A stretch of DNA of 52,060 nt from Zoogloea ramigera (GTDB lineage: Bacteria; Pseudomonadota; Gammaproteobacteria; Burkholderiales; Rhodocyclaceae): contig NZ_BJNV01000029.1 in NCBI RefSeq assembly GCF_006539865.1, positions 1 through 52,060 of the forward strand, given 5' to 3'. Positions 1-8,169 of the stretch are shown here, in pieces. The position numbers and the translations under genes were made by a program. How positions within the stretch are numbered: position 1 is the stretch's first letter; every line of letters begins with the position of its first letter. The notes beneath the pieces are model-generated. The model searched no databases and had not been told where the DNA came from. It was given only the letters and a program-made list of their open reading frames with translations.

Positions 1-15
1 GGGCTAGCCCGCAGG

Positions 16-56
16 GCGTAACCCGACATTTGAACGTGGGTGATGTCGGGTTACGC
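16..56. repeat. Imperfect-spaced palindrome, dispersed-repeat type
   Basis: Two perfect 14-base arms, GCGTAACCCGACAT (16-29) and ATGTCGGGTTACGC (43-56), enclose a 13-base spacer. The arm sequence resembles intergenic REP/MITE-like elements scattered through many beta- and gammaproteobacterial genomes (recalled, not searched). It lies downstream of the patatin gene stop and could also act as an RNA hairpin there. Confidence 0.55.
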
Positions 57-96
57 TGCGCTACTCCGACCTACGCCTGCTACGGCTGCGCAGCCT

Positions 97-1008
97 TCAG
101 CGCCCGAGCGCGCGGCGGATGGACGGCAGGGCGAGTTCGACGGCGGCTTCGCCTTCGGCGATGGCTTCGGCGCCGCGGTGGTAATCCATCAGCCCGAGCT
201 GGGCAAGGCGCGGCGAGATGAGCACGTCGGCCGGTTCGCCGGCGAGGCGGCTGCGGGCGATGCGCACGGACATGATGGAGATGCTGCTCTGCATCACGGT
301 GAGCATGGAGGGCAGGCCTTCGGGCTCGGTCGCGGTGTCGTCGGCGGCGGCAGGCGCCCCGTTTCGCCCGAGGCGGGACAGCAGCTTGCGGTGCCAGCTG
401 GCGGGGGTGTCGGCGGGCGCTTCGACCCGGGGGCTGTGACGCCAGGCGGCACCGACGACGTCCGAGTTGAGGTCGACGGCGATGACGATGTCGGCCCCCA
501 TGGCGCGGGCCAGGGACACCGGCACCGGATTGACGAGCGCACCATCGACGAGCAGGCGGCCGTCCTGCCAGGCGGGGGTGAGAAGGCCCGGGAGCGCGAT
601 GGAGGCGCGCACGGCGGCCGAGACGCTGCCTTCGCGCAGCCAGACTTCGTGGCCGCTCTGGAGATCAGTGGCGACGCAGCCGAAGCTGTGCAACAGCGCG
701 GTGAAATCACGGTCGACGAAGTTGCGCTCAAAGAAACCGATGAGCTTGTCGCCCTTGATGAGGCCGCCGCGCAGGCCCATGTCCATCAGGCCGACGACGT
801 CCTGCCAGCCGAGGGTTTCGACCCAGCTGCCGAGCTTTTCCAGATCGCCGGCCGCAGCGACGGCACCGACGAAGGCCCCGATGGAGCAACCGCTGATGAT
901 CTGCGGCTCGATGCCCTCCCGCGCCAGCGCCCGCAGCACCCCCACATGCGCCCAGCCCCGGGCGGAGCCGCTGCCAAGGGCGATGCCGATGCGGGGGGTG
1001 CGTTTCAT
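97..1008 (-). CDS. Patatin-like phospholipase, RssA-type
   Basis: A 303-residue serine hydrolase of the bacterial patatin family, predicted to hydrolyse acyl esters of phospholipids through a Ser-Asp dyad. The glycine-rich oxyanion-hole segment GSGSARGW is at residues 12-19, the nucleophile elbow GCSIG has Ser42, and the second catalytic residue is Asp155 in DGALVNPVPV. No signal peptide or membrane segment is seen, so it is probably cytoplasmic or membrane-associated, as in the RssA/YlbK group. The length fits the family. It stands alone: the next minus-strand gene, rimO, ends about 400 bases upstream of its start across a repeat-filled gap. The substrate cannot be told from sequence. Confidence 0.9.
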   Translation of the reverse strand: MKRTPRIGIALGSGSARGWAHVGVLRALAREGIEPQIISGCSIGAFVGAVAAAGDLEKLGSWVETLGWQDVVGLMDMGLRGGLIKGDKLIGFFERNFVDRDFTALLHSFGCVATDLQSGHEVWLREGSVSAAVRASIALPGLLTPAWQDGRLLVDGALVNPVPVSLARAMGADIVIAVDLNSDVVGAAWRHSPRVEAPADTPASWHRKLLSRLGRNGAPAAADDTATEPEGLPSMLTVMQSSISIMSVRIARSRLAGEPADVLISPRLAQLGLMDYHRGAEAIAEGEAAVELALPSIRRALGR

Positions 1009-1408
1009 GGGGGCCTCGTCGTGGGGGTTGGTTGTGGCAGGAACGATTGGGCGCTTGCTGCGGCCTGCGGTAGATTCGATGCGAGGGGGCGCTACGGGGG
1101 CGCGTTGTAGGGGCGACTGAAGTCGTCCCTACAAGGACAGCCGATATCCGACGGTTGGTGCCGCAGGAAACGGCAAGCTGACACCGGAACCGACGAAACC
1201 CCTCCCCGGCCCTCCCCTTGTCAGGGGAGGGAGGACACCGGCCGGTCCTCGGCGCCCCGCCAATTCTAGGAGACGCCCGACCAGCAAGGCTCACCGTATC
1301 AAGGAACCAGGGGACGGCTCGTGGGCCTCATGCGGGTAGCGTTCAGCAAGGTTCCCCCCTGCCAAGGGGGGACAGGGGGGTCTGGCCGAGGCCGTCGCCC
1401 TCCCCCGC
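1009..1408. other. Intergenic gap with three palindromes, no gene
   Basis: This 400-base gap between rimO and the patatin gene shows no convincing coding frame. It contains three inverted repeats: 1105-1134, 1210-1231 (arms CCCTCCCCT / AGGGGAGGG) and 1354-1371 (arms CCCCCCT / AGGGGGG). Short G/C-rich palindromes of this kind are typical of extragenic repeat clusters. No promoter could be placed with confidence. Confidence 0.6.
1105..1134. repeat. REP-like palindrome, copy 1
   Basis: Arms TTGTAGGGGCGACT and AGTCGTCCCTACAA with a GA spacer form a near-perfect hairpin (one G-T pair). A second copy with the same arms lies at 5174-5203, in another intergenic gap. Confidence 0.7.
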
Positions 1409-2737
1409 TTACAGCGGCTCGGCGTAGAGGTCGTGGACGTCGCAGTCGGTGATGCGGACGCGGGCGAATTCGCCGGGCTCGAGGTGCTCGCCGGCGGGGA
1501 TGATGACGAGGCCGTCGATGTCGGGGGCGTCGCCGGGGGAGCGCGCCAGCGCGCCTTCTTCGTCGATCTCGTCAACCAGCACGGTCATCTCGCGGCCGAT
1601 GAAGCGTTCGAGGCGTTCGGTGGAGATATCTTCCTGGAACTCCATGAGCTGGATGCGGCGCTCTTCGCGGATCTCCTCGGGCACGGCGCCGGGGAGTTCG
1701 TTGGCGGCAGCGCCTTCGACGGGCGAGTAGGCGAAGGCGCCGACGCGGTCGAGCTTGGCCTCTTCGAGGAACTGCAGGAGCTCTTCGAAATCTGCGTCGG
1801 TCTCACCCGGGAAGCCGGTGATGAAGGTGGAGCGGATGGTGAGGTCGGGGCAGATCTCGCGCCAGCGACGAACCCGCTCGAGGTTGTTCTCGGAGCTGGC
1901 CGGGCGCTTCATGGCCTTGAGGATGCGCGGGCTGGCGTGCTGGAAGGGCACGTCGAGGTAGGGCAGGATCTTGCCTTCGGCCATCAGCGGGATGATGTCG
2001 TCGACGCTCGGGTAGGGGTAGACGTAGTGCAGGCGAACCCACACGCCGAGCTCACCGAGGGCGTTGCAGAGGTCGTAGAGCTTGGTGCGCAGCGGGCGGC
2101 CGCCCCAGAAGCCGGTGCGGTACTTGGTGTCGACGCCGTAGGCGGAGGTGTCCTGGGAGACCACCAGGAGTTCCTTGACGCCGGCGTTGACGAGGTTTTC
2201 GGCCTCGCGCATGACGTCGCCGATCGGGCGGCTGACGAGGTCGCCGCGCAGGGACGGGATGATGCAGAAGGTGCAGCGGTGGTTGCAGCCCTCGGAGATC
2301 TTGAGATACGCGTAGTGGTTGGGCGTGAGCTTGATGCCCTGGGGCGGCAGCAGGTCGATGAAGGGGTCGTGGGGCTTGGGCAGGTGCTTGTGCACCTCCT
2401 GCATGACCTGCTCGGTGGCGTGGGGGCCGGTGACGGCGAGCACCTGCGGGTGGGCCGCCATGACCACGTCGTCTTTCGCGCCGAGGCAGCCGGTGACGAT
2501 GACCTTGCCGTTCTCGGCGAGGGCTTCGCCGATGGCGTCGAGGGATTCTTCGACCGCGGCGTCGATGAAGCCGCAGGTGTTGATCACGACGAGGTCGGAG
2601 CCTTCGTAGGACGGGGAGATCTCATAGCCCTCGGCACGCAATCGGGTGAGGATGTGTTCGGAGTCTACGAGTGCCTTGGGGCACCCAAGGCTGACGAAGC
2701 CGACTTTCGGAGCGGCCGCGGGTTTGGATTGGGTCAT
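1409..2737 (-). CDS. rimO: Ribosomal protein S12 methylthiotransferase RimO
   Basis: A radical SAM methylthiotransferase of 442 residues that adds a methylthio group to the conserved aspartate of ribosomal protein S12. The N-terminal UPF0004 domain carries the three cysteines of the auxiliary 4Fe-4S cluster (C19, C55, C84). The radical SAM motif CNHRCTFC supplies C151, C155 and C158. A C-terminal TRAM domain (about residues 375-442) follows. [13 protein letters not shown] near the N-terminus is typical of RimO rather than MiaB. Length matches the E. coli enzyme. The gene sits directly downstream of phaR on the same strand, separated by a hairpin. Confidence 0.96.
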   Translation of the reverse strand: MTQSKPAAAPKVGFVSLGCPKALVDSEHILTRLRAEGYEISPSYEGSDLVVINTCGFIDAAVEESLDAIGEALAENGKVIVTGCLGAKDDVVMAAHPQVLAVTGPHATEQVMQEVHKHLPKPHDPFIDLLPPQGIKLTPNHYAYLKISEGCNHRCTFCIIPSLRGDLVSRPIGDVMREAENLVNAGVKELLVVSQDTSAYGVDTKYRTGFWGGRPLRTKLYDLCNALGELGVWVRLHYVYPYPSVDDIIPLMAEGKILPYLDVPFQHASPRILKAMKRPASSENNLERVRRWREICPDLTIRSTFITGFPGETDADFEELLQFLEEAKLDRVGAFAYSPVEGAAANELPGAVPEEIREERRIQLMEFQEDISTERLERFIGREMTVLVDEIDEEGALARSPGDAPDIDGLVIIPAGEHLEPGEFARVRITDCDVHDLYAEPL

Positions 2738-2768
2738 GCGTCAAAAACCTGAAGGGTAGAAAGCACAA

Positions 2769-2798
2769 GGGCCGCTACGATCGCGGCCCGGTTTTTTT
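2769..2798. terminator. Hairpin with T-run between phaR and rimO
   Basis: Stem GGGCCGC (2769-2775) / GCGGCCC (2783-2789) is followed on the plus strand by seven T residues that run into the phaR stop codon. Both neighbours are on the minus strand, where only a weak T-rich stretch follows the stem, so orientation as a phaR terminator is imperfect. Confidence 0.5.
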
Positions 2799-3399
2799 AT
2801 TTGGCGGAGCTGTCGGGCTCGGCCGGCGGCGTGTCCGGATCGAGCTTTTCGGGGTTGAAGCCCGCGGGGAAGGCCGGGAACTGGAAGCCGGAGAAGAGGT
2901 TGCGCGTCTGGCTGTCGAGCTGCTCCTGCATCTGCGCGTACATCTTCTTGCTCTGGTCCATGTAGGCGCCCATCATGCTTTGCATGGCGGGGCCCTGGAA
3001 GTTCAGGAACTGGGCCCACAGGTCGTGGCTGACGGTGGCGTTTTCACCGTACACCGATCGGACCTGCTCCTGGAGCTTGGCCTGCATGTCGGTGAAGGAC
3101 TTGATGTTGCTCTCCAGGTACTTGCCCATCATCCCCTGCATGGCGTTGCCATAGAAGCGGATCATCTGGGAGAGCAGATCGCTGGTGAACATCGGCGCAC
3201 CACCAGCCTCTTCTTCGAGGATGATCTGCAGCAGGATGTTGCGGGTGAGGTCTTCGCCGGACTTGGCGTCGACGACCTGAAAAATACCGTGTTCGAGAAC
3301 GAGCTCCTTCACGTCGGCGAGCGTGATGTAGGAACTGGTTTGGGTGTCGTAAAGGCGGCGGTTCGGGTATTTCTTGATCAGGCGAATTGGATCGGCCAT
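2797..3399 (-). CDS. phaR: Polyhydroxyalkanoate synthesis repressor PhaR
   Basis: A 200-residue PHA-granule-sensing transcriptional repressor. The N-terminal PHB/PHA accumulation regulator DNA-binding domain is recognisable from IRLIKKYPNRRLYDT (about residues 5-19) and the segment after it up to about residue 65. The middle holds the PHB_acc repeat region, and the tail is Ala/Pro-rich. In characterised homologues it represses phasin genes and its own gene, and is titrated away by PHA granules. A GAGGAG ribosome-binding site precedes the ATG. It heads a minus-strand series next to two reductase genes and phaC, which supports the assignment. The phasin at 18.5 kb is a likely target. Confidence 0.95.
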   Translation of the reverse strand: MADPIRLIKKYPNRRLYDTQTSSYITLADVKELVLEHGIFQVVDAKSGEDLTRNILLQIILEEEAGGAPMFTSDLLSQMIRFYGNAMQGMMGKYLESNIKSFTDMQAKLQEQVRSVYGENATVSHDLWAQFLNFQGPAMQSMMGAYMDQSKKMYAQMQEQLDSQTRNLFSGFQFPAFPAGFNPEKLDPDTPPAEPDSSAK

Positions 3400-3439
3400 T
3401 AGTTATATCTCCTCGGTGGCGATAGACTCGCCCACGGAG

Positions 3440-3458
3440 ATTATACTGCACTGCGCAA
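3440..3458 (-). promoter_or_regulatory. Putative phaR promoter -10 with overlapping dyad
   Basis: On the minus strand a TATAAT hexamer (3440-3445) lies about 40 bases upstream of phaR, preceded at once by TTGCGCAGTGCAG. CTGC/GCAG half-sites resemble the TGC-rich sites recalled for PhaR, so autoregulation is plausible. No good -35 was found. Confidence 0.35.
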
Positions 3459-3483
3459 TAAAAAACCCCGCCAACTGGCGGGG
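3459..3483 (-). terminator. Rho-independent terminator after phaB (copy 1)
   Basis: Read on the minus strand, the stem CCCCGCC / GGCGGGG (3466-3483 with an AGTT loop) is followed by a run of six T residues (3460-3465). It lies 28 bases past the reductase stop codon and is a textbook intrinsic terminator. Confidence 0.85.
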
Positions 3484-3510
3484 TTGCTGTGCAATGCGTC
3501 GCGAAAACGA

Positions 3511-4251
3511 TTACTGGTAGTACAGACCGCCGTTGACGTTCAGCGTGGCGCCGGTGACGTAGCCAGCCAGATCGGAGGCCAGGTAAACCACGGCCGCGCC
3601 GATTTCTTCGGGCTTGCCCAGACGCTTGACGGGCACGGTGTCGATGATGGCGTTACGCACTTCTTCCTTGATCGCCATGACCATGTCGGTGCCGATGTAG
3701 CCCGGGGCGATGGCGTTGCAGGTCACGCCCTTGGTGGCGAGCTCGGCAGCGAGAGCCTTGGTGAAGCCAATCACACCCGCCTTGGCGGCGGAGTAGTTGG
3801 TCTGGCCAGCCTGACCCTTGACACCGTTCACCGAGGAGATGTTGATGATGCGGCCAAAGCCACGCTCGGCCATCTTCGGGGAGATGCTGTGGGTGACGTT
3901 GAAGAGGCTGGTCAGGTTGGTGGCGATGACGGCATCCCACTGGCCCTTTTCCATCTTCGGGAAGAACTTGTCGCGGGTGATGCCGGCGTTGTTCACCAGG
4001 ATGTCGATCGGGCCGACTTCAGCGGCGATCTGCTCGACAGCGGCCTTGCACTGCTCGTAGTCGGAGACGTCGAAACCGTACAGCGGGATGTCGAGACCTT
4101 CGGCCTTGCGGGCTTCAACCCAGGCTTCCTTGGCGGGATCGCCGGGGAAGAAGTTGCCAACCACGCGAACACCGGCAGCGGCCAGGGACTTGCAAATCGC
4201 GGTGCCAAGACCACCGACTGCGCCAGTAACGAGAGCGATACGTTGCGTCAT
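3511..4251 (-). CDS. phaB: Acetoacetyl-CoA reductase PhaB (copy 1)
   Basis: A 246-residue short-chain dehydrogenase that reduces acetoacetyl-CoA to (R)-3-hydroxybutyryl-CoA with NADPH, the second step of polyhydroxybutyrate synthesis. The Rossmann motif TGAVGGLG is near residues 10-17, NNAG follows, and the catalytic Tyr-Lys pair is in NYSAAKAG. The C-terminus TLNVNGGLYYQ is characteristic of PhaB. An AAAGGA ribosome-binding site precedes the ATG. Another reductase of identical length lies 38 bases upstream on the same strand; the two are related but clearly diverged. No thiolase gene (phaA) is in the window. Confidence 0.93.
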   Translation of the reverse strand: MTQRIALVTGAVGGLGTAICKSLAAAGVRVVGNFFPGDPAKEAWVEARKAEGLDIPLYGFDVSDYEQCKAAVEQIAAEVGPIDILVNNAGITRDKFFPKMEKGQWDAVIATNLTSLFNVTHSISPKMAERGFGRIINISSVNGVKGQAGQTNYSAAKAGVIGFTKALAAELATKGVTCNAIAPGYIGTDMVMAIKEEVRNAIIDTVPVKRLGKPEEIGAAVVYLASDLAGYVTGATLNVNGGLYYQ

Positions 4252-4289
4252 TTCACTTTCCTTTGTTGCAGTGCCAAACGGAACCGGAA

Positions 4290-5030
4290 TTAGAACATAT
4301 GCTGACCGCCGTTGATAGAGATATTGGCCCCGGTTACGAAGGCCGCCTCATCGGACGAGAGGTAGGCGATCAGGCCGGCGATCTCTTCGGGCTTGCCGAG
4401 ACGGCTCATCGGAATATGAGGAAGAATCTTGCTTTCAAGGACTTCCTGCGGAATGGCGAGGACCATCTTGGTGCCGATGTAGCCCGGGGAGATGGTGTTG
4501 ACCGTCACGCCGGACTTGGCCACTTCGAGCGCCAGGGACTTGGTGAAACCGTGCATGCCAGCCTTGGCGGCCGCATAGTTGGTCTGACCAAAGGCGCCCT
4601 TGATGCCGTTGAGGGAGGACACGTTGATGACGCGGCCCCACTTGCGCTCGACCATCCCGTCCATGACCTGCTTGGTCATGTTGAAGACGCTGTCGAGGTT
4701 GGTGTGGATGACGGCGTCCCAGTCGGCCTTCGTCATGCGCTTGAAGGTCATGTCGCGGGTGATGCCGGCGTTGTTCACCAGCACATCCACGGGGCCGATG
4801 TCGTGGGTGATGGTTTCGACGCAGGCCTTGCAGGAGTCGAAATCAGCGACGTCGCAGGGGTAGGCCTTGAAGCCGTAACCCATGTTGTTCATTGTCTGCA
4901 GCCATTCGGCCGCCGTGGTGTTGCCCGGCGAATGGGTGGTGACCACCTTGTAGCCGAGCGCCGCCAGCTTGATGCAGATGGATTCGCCCAGACCGCCCAT
5001 ACCCCCGGTAACCAGTGCTACACGTGCCAT
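4290..5030 (-). CDS. phaB: Acetoacetyl-CoA reductase PhaB (copy 2)
   Basis: The second tandem PhaB-type short-chain dehydrogenase, 246 residues. The cofactor motif is TGGMGGLG near the N-terminus; the catalytic pair is in NYAAAKAGMHGF; the C-terminus ANISINGGQHMF resembles the Cupriavidus PhaB end. The ATG has a strong AAGGAGG ribosome-binding site. It lies downstream of phaC and upstream of the first copy, with all three on the minus strand. The two copies share the fold motifs but differ at many positions in the substrate-loop region, so they may differ in cofactor or chain-length preference; that is inference. Confidence 0.93.
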   Translation of the reverse strand: MARVALVTGGMGGLGESICIKLAALGYKVVTTHSPGNTTAAEWLQTMNNMGYGFKAYPCDVADFDSCKACVETITHDIGPVDVLVNNAGITRDMTFKRMTKADWDAVIHTNLDSVFNMTKQVMDGMVERKWGRVINVSSLNGIKGAFGQTNYAAAKAGMHGFTKSLALEVAKSGVTVNTISPGYIGTKMVLAIPQEVLESKILPHIPMSRLGKPEEIAGLIAYLSSDEAAFVTGANISINGGQHMF

Positions 5031-5173
5031 GTTGTTTCCCTCCTTGTGGTTAGTATTGTGCGGGGCCGCATGGTTGACAGCCGCCGCGGGTGAAACCTTG
5101 GTGCCCTGGCTCTGATGGCCGTTCGGGCGTCGTCAGTGAAAGCGCGGACATGCGGGGGTGATGACGAGGCGAG

Positions 5174-5203
5174 TTGTAGGGGCGACTTCAGTCGCCCCTA
5201 CAC
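5174..5203. repeat. REP-like palindrome, copy 2
   Basis: Arms TTGTAGGGGCGACT (5174-5187) and AGTCGCCCCTACAC (5190-5203) with a TC spacer. Same element as 1105-1134. It lies in the 269-base gap between phaC and phaB copy 2, which holds no gene. Confidence 0.7.
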
Positions 5204-5261
5204 GACACGCCCCCTCCCCTTAAGGGCTCCGGGCAACGCTGACGGTGCTGTTCATGCAAAT

Positions 5262-5288
5262 ACGGCGCCGGGCAATGCCCGACGCCGT
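5262..5288 (-). terminator. Hairpin downstream of phaC
   Basis: A stem with arms ACGGCG...GGGC and GCCC...CGCCGT lies 11 bases beyond the phaC stop on the minus strand. It is followed there by a short ATTTG stretch rather than a long T-run, so it is a weak or attenuating terminator candidate. Confidence 0.45.
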
Positions 5289-5299
5289 AACGTTGTCGA

Positions 5300-7039
5300 T
5301 CAGACGGTTTCCTTGACGTAGCGACCGGGCGCGGGCTCGATCACCTTGTACTTGGTGTTGCCCGGCTTGTTGCGGGCGGCCACCATGTCGCCGCTCTTCG
5401 GGCGCAGCCACTCGACCCAGTTGAGCCACCAGCTGCCCTTCTGCTCGGTGGCGGCCTCGAGCCATTCTTCGGGCACCGCGGCGCTGGATTCGCTGACCCA
5501 GTAGCTACGACGGTTCTTGGAGGCCGGATTGATGGCACCCGCGATGTGGCCGCTGGCGCCGAGCACGAAGGTGGTGTCGCCGCCGAGGAGCTGACGCACC
5601 AGGTAGGCGCTGGTCCAGGGCACGATGTGGTCTTCGCGGGCGGCCATCAGGTAGGCCGGGACGTCGACCTTGCCGAGATCGACCTTGACGCCGAGCATCT
5701 CGAGCTTGCCCGGAACGCGCAGGTTGTTCTCGAGGTACATGTTGCGCAGGTACCAGGCGATGAAGGGGCCGGCGATGTTGGTGCTGTCGGAGTTCCAGTA
5801 CAGCAGGTCGAAGGCCTCGGGCTTCTTGCCCTTGAGGTAATTGCCGACGACGTACTGCCAGATGAGGTCGTTGGCGCGCAGGCTGGAGAAGACCTGGGCC
5901 AGCTCGCGGCCCTGGAACACGCCGCCCTTGCCGATGGTGGCCTCACGGCCGGCCACCGAGGCTTCGTCGACCAGGCAGCCGATCTCGCCGGCGTCGGCGA
6001 AATCGAGCAGGGTCGTCATGAGGCTGAGGCTCTCGACCGGGTCTTCGCCGCGGCCCTTAAGCACGGCCAGCGCCGACGTAAGGATGGTGCCGCCGACACA
6101 GAAGCCCAGCGCGTGGGGCTTCTTGACCTTGGTGACGTCACGCACGACGTCGAGGGCGGTGATGGGGCCGAGCTGGAGATAATCATCCCAGCCGAAGTGG
6201 GCCTGCTCGGCCTGGATGTTCTTCCAGGACACCAGGAACACCGTGAAGCCCTGCTCGACCATGAAGCGCACCAGCGAGTTGGCCGGCTGCAGGTCCATGA
6301 TGTAGAACTTGTTGATGCAGGGCGGCACGATCAAGAGCGGGGTCTTGTGGACCTGCTCGGTGAGCGGCGCGTACTGGATGAGCTGCATCAGCGCGTTTTC
6401 GTAGATCACCGAGCCCGGCGTGGTGGCCAGGTTGCGACCGATCTCGAAGGCCGAGTCATCGGTCATCGAGATGCGGCCCTTCTCCATGTCGGAGATGAGG
6501 TTCTTGATGCCCTGGGTGATGCTCTCGCCGCGGGTCTCGATGGCGGTCTGGATGAACTCGGGGTTGGTCGCCGCGAAGTTGGACGGCGCCAGCGCGTCGA
6601 CGTACTGGCGGGTCAGGAACTGCATGCGCTCCTTGGTGCGCCCGTCGGCGATGGGCAGCGCGTCGGCCAGCTTGGTGAGATAGTCGGAGTTGAGCAGGTA
6701 GGCCTGGCGGATGTAGTCGAAGACCGGGCTGGCCGTCCATTCGGGGGCATTGAAGCGGCGGTCGCCGGGGGCCGGCTGGGCGATGGGCTGGACCGGCTCG
6801 CCGGGGCGGGCCTGGGCCATGCCGGCCCACAGGCGGGCGTGGGCCTCGGCGAGCTCCTGCTGGAGCCGGGCCATGTCGGAGGCTTCAGGCAGCGGCAGCT
6901 GCGGCGCCTGGGCCGGCGCGGCCTGCTGGAAGGCAGCGTTCTGCTTGCCGAGATAATCGAAAAAACCCGCGGCCAGCGACTGACCGAACTTGAACATTCC
7001 GTTGAGTGCTTCGGCAGACTGCTCCGGTGTAACAGACAT
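5300..7039 (-). CDS. phaC: Class I polyhydroxyalkanoate synthase PhaC
   Basis: A 579-residue PHA synthase that polymerises (R)-3-hydroxyacyl-CoA into PHA on the granule surface. The PhaC N-terminal domain covers about residues 80-260 and an alpha/beta-hydrolase domain follows. The lipase-like box GFCVGG has the nucleophile Cys314; the other catalytic residues are Asp470 (AREDHIVPW) and His498 (GASGHIAG). Length and box fit class I (short-chain) enzymes that work without PhaE or PhaR subunits. The ATG has an AAAGGAG ribosome-binding site. The 80-residue Ala/Pro/Gln-rich N-terminal extension is normal in this class. It is the first of three PHA-synthesis genes on the minus strand. Confidence 0.96.
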   Translation of the reverse strand: MSVTPEQSAEALNGMFKFGQSLAAGFFDYLGKQNAAFQQAAPAQAPQLPLPEASDMARLQQELAEAHARLWAGMAQARPGEPVQPIAQPAPGDRRFNAPEWTASPVFDYIRQAYLLNSDYLTKLADALPIADGRTKERMQFLTRQYVDALAPSNFAATNPEFIQTAIETRGESITQGIKNLISDMEKGRISMTDDSAFEIGRNLATTPGSVIYENALMQLIQYAPLTEQVHKTPLLIVPPCINKFYIMDLQPANSLVRFMVEQGFTVFLVSWKNIQAEQAHFGWDDYLQLGPITALDVVRDVTKVKKPHALGFCVGGTILTSALAVLKGRGEDPVESLSLMTTLLDFADAGEIGCLVDEASVAGREATIGKGGVFQGRELAQVFSSLRANDLIWQYVVGNYLKGKKPEAFDLLYWNSDSTNIAGPFIAWYLRNMYLENNLRVPGKLEMLGVKVDLGKVDVPAYLMAAREDHIVPWTSAYLVRQLLGGDTTFVLGASGHIAGAINPASKNRRSYWVSESSAAVPEEWLEAATEQKGSWWLNWVEWLRPKSGDMVAARNKPGNTKYKVIEPAPGRYVKETV

Positions 7040-7158
7040 CCGTATCTCCTTTTTCGATTTCGACCGCCGGCGCCACCACCAGTGGGCACACAGACAGCCC
7101 CGGACGCCGGGTGCGCGGAGAGACCCCGTCGCGACCTGCGGCCTTGTAGAATTCGTGT

Positions 7159-7383
7159 ATGTATATTGTTGCGATTGCCTGGTTGTACGTCGCGGTGCTG
7201 GCTGCAGCAGCCGATACGACCCTCATTGGCGGGATCCTGACCTTCGTCTTTTATGGCGTGGCGCCGCTCTCCCTGTTTCTCTGGCTGTTCGGAACGCCTG
7301 CCAGGCGCCGTCGCTCAGCCCAACGCGCGCTCAGCGAGCGGGTGGGCGAAGACGATCGAGGCGATGCCGGCGGCGATCAATAA
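7159..7383 (+). CDS. Small predicted membrane protein
   Basis: A 74-residue protein with two hydrophobic segments (about residues 3-18 and 24-44) followed by an Arg-rich turn (ARRRRSAQ) and a polar tail. I recall similar short proteins in related betaproteobacteria but know no function. Its last 69 bases overlap, on the opposite strand, the 3' end of the ZIP transporter gene. The hydrophobic pattern with a positive-inside flank supports it being real; the overlap and short length lower certainty. Confidence 0.55.
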   Translation: MYIVAIAWLYVAVLAAAADTTLIGGILTFVFYGVAPLSLFLWLFGTPARRRRSAQRALSERVGEDDRGDAGGDQ

Positions 7384-8115
7384 TACCTGCTGGGCGGTGG
7401 CGCGCAATTCTGTTCGCCTATGGAGGCCCGGAATCAGGTCGGCCACCGCCACGTAGATCATACTCGCGGCGGCAAGGGCGAGAAACACCGGCACCAGCTG
7501 CTGCATTTCGGACAGCGCGAAATACGCCAGGATGCCGCCGACCAGCGTGGCGAGGCTGGAGAGCAGGTTGAAGGCCAGCGCCTTGCCGCGGCTGTAGCCC
7601 GAGTGAAGCAGGATCAGGAAGTCGCCGAGCTCCTGGGGGATCTCATGGGCGATGATGGCCAGCGCGGTGACGATGCCCAGCGGCGTGCTCTCGACGAAGG
7701 CGGCGGCAATCAGCACGCCATCGACGAAGTTGTGGAAGGTGTCGCCCACCAGGATCAGCAGGCCGCTGCGGCCGTGCTCGTGGCCGCCATGCCCGTGGCC
7801 GTGGCTGTGCGGCTCATGGCCGGCGCAGCCCTCGTCGTGGCAATGCCGCCACAGCACGAGTTTTTCGAGCACGAAAAACAACAGGATGCCGGCCAGGATG
7901 TTCATCGCGGCCTTTTCGGGGGATTCGGCGGCTTCGATGGCGTGGGGCAGCACCTCGAGGAAGGCGGCCCCGAGCAGCGCGCCGATGGCGTAGCTGATCA
8001 GCACCGGTACCCAGTGGGGCCGCGCGGCGTATGAAACGCCAGAGGCCACCAACACGCTGAGCAGCCCGCCGGCAAGACTCATCAGAACGATCCAGGCGAT
8101 GGGCGTCATGGTCAT
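7315..8115 (-). CDS. ZIP family divalent metal transporter
   Basis: A 266-residue inner-membrane ZIP (SLC39-type) transporter, predicted to import Zn2+ or a related divalent cation. About eight membrane segments are visible. The conserved metal-site motifs are HNFVDGVLIA in segment 4 and HEIPQELGDF in segment 5. Between segments 3 and 4 lies a His-rich cytoplasmic loop beginning HCHDEGCAGHEP and continuing with HGHGHGGHEHG, a usual metal-binding loop. The gene is monocistronic, and its 3' end overlaps the small membrane protein gene on the other strand. Substrate preference is not determinable here. Confidence 0.93.
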   Translation of the reverse strand: MTMTPIAWIVLMSLAGGLLSVLVASGVSYAARPHWVPVLISYAIGALLGAAFLEVLPHAIEAAESPEKAAMNILAGILLFFVLEKLVLWRHCHDEGCAGHEPHSHGHGHGGHEHGRSGLLILVGDTFHNFVDGVLIAAAFVESTPLGIVTALAIIAHEIPQELGDFLILLHSGYSRGKALAFNLLSSLATLVGGILAYFALSEMQQLVPVFLALAAASMIYVAVADLIPGLHRRTELRATAQQVLLIAAGIASIVFAHPLAERALG

Positions 8116-8169
8116 AGGGGTTTTACAGTGGGCGGGCAGTATACCGCCTGTCGGGGCCGCGGCCGGAAC

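Noticed and set aside
40-1110. Long plus-strand frame of 356 codons opposite the patatin gene
   Set aside because: Gly/Asp/Ala-rich shadow of a clear minus-strand gene with catalytic motifs.
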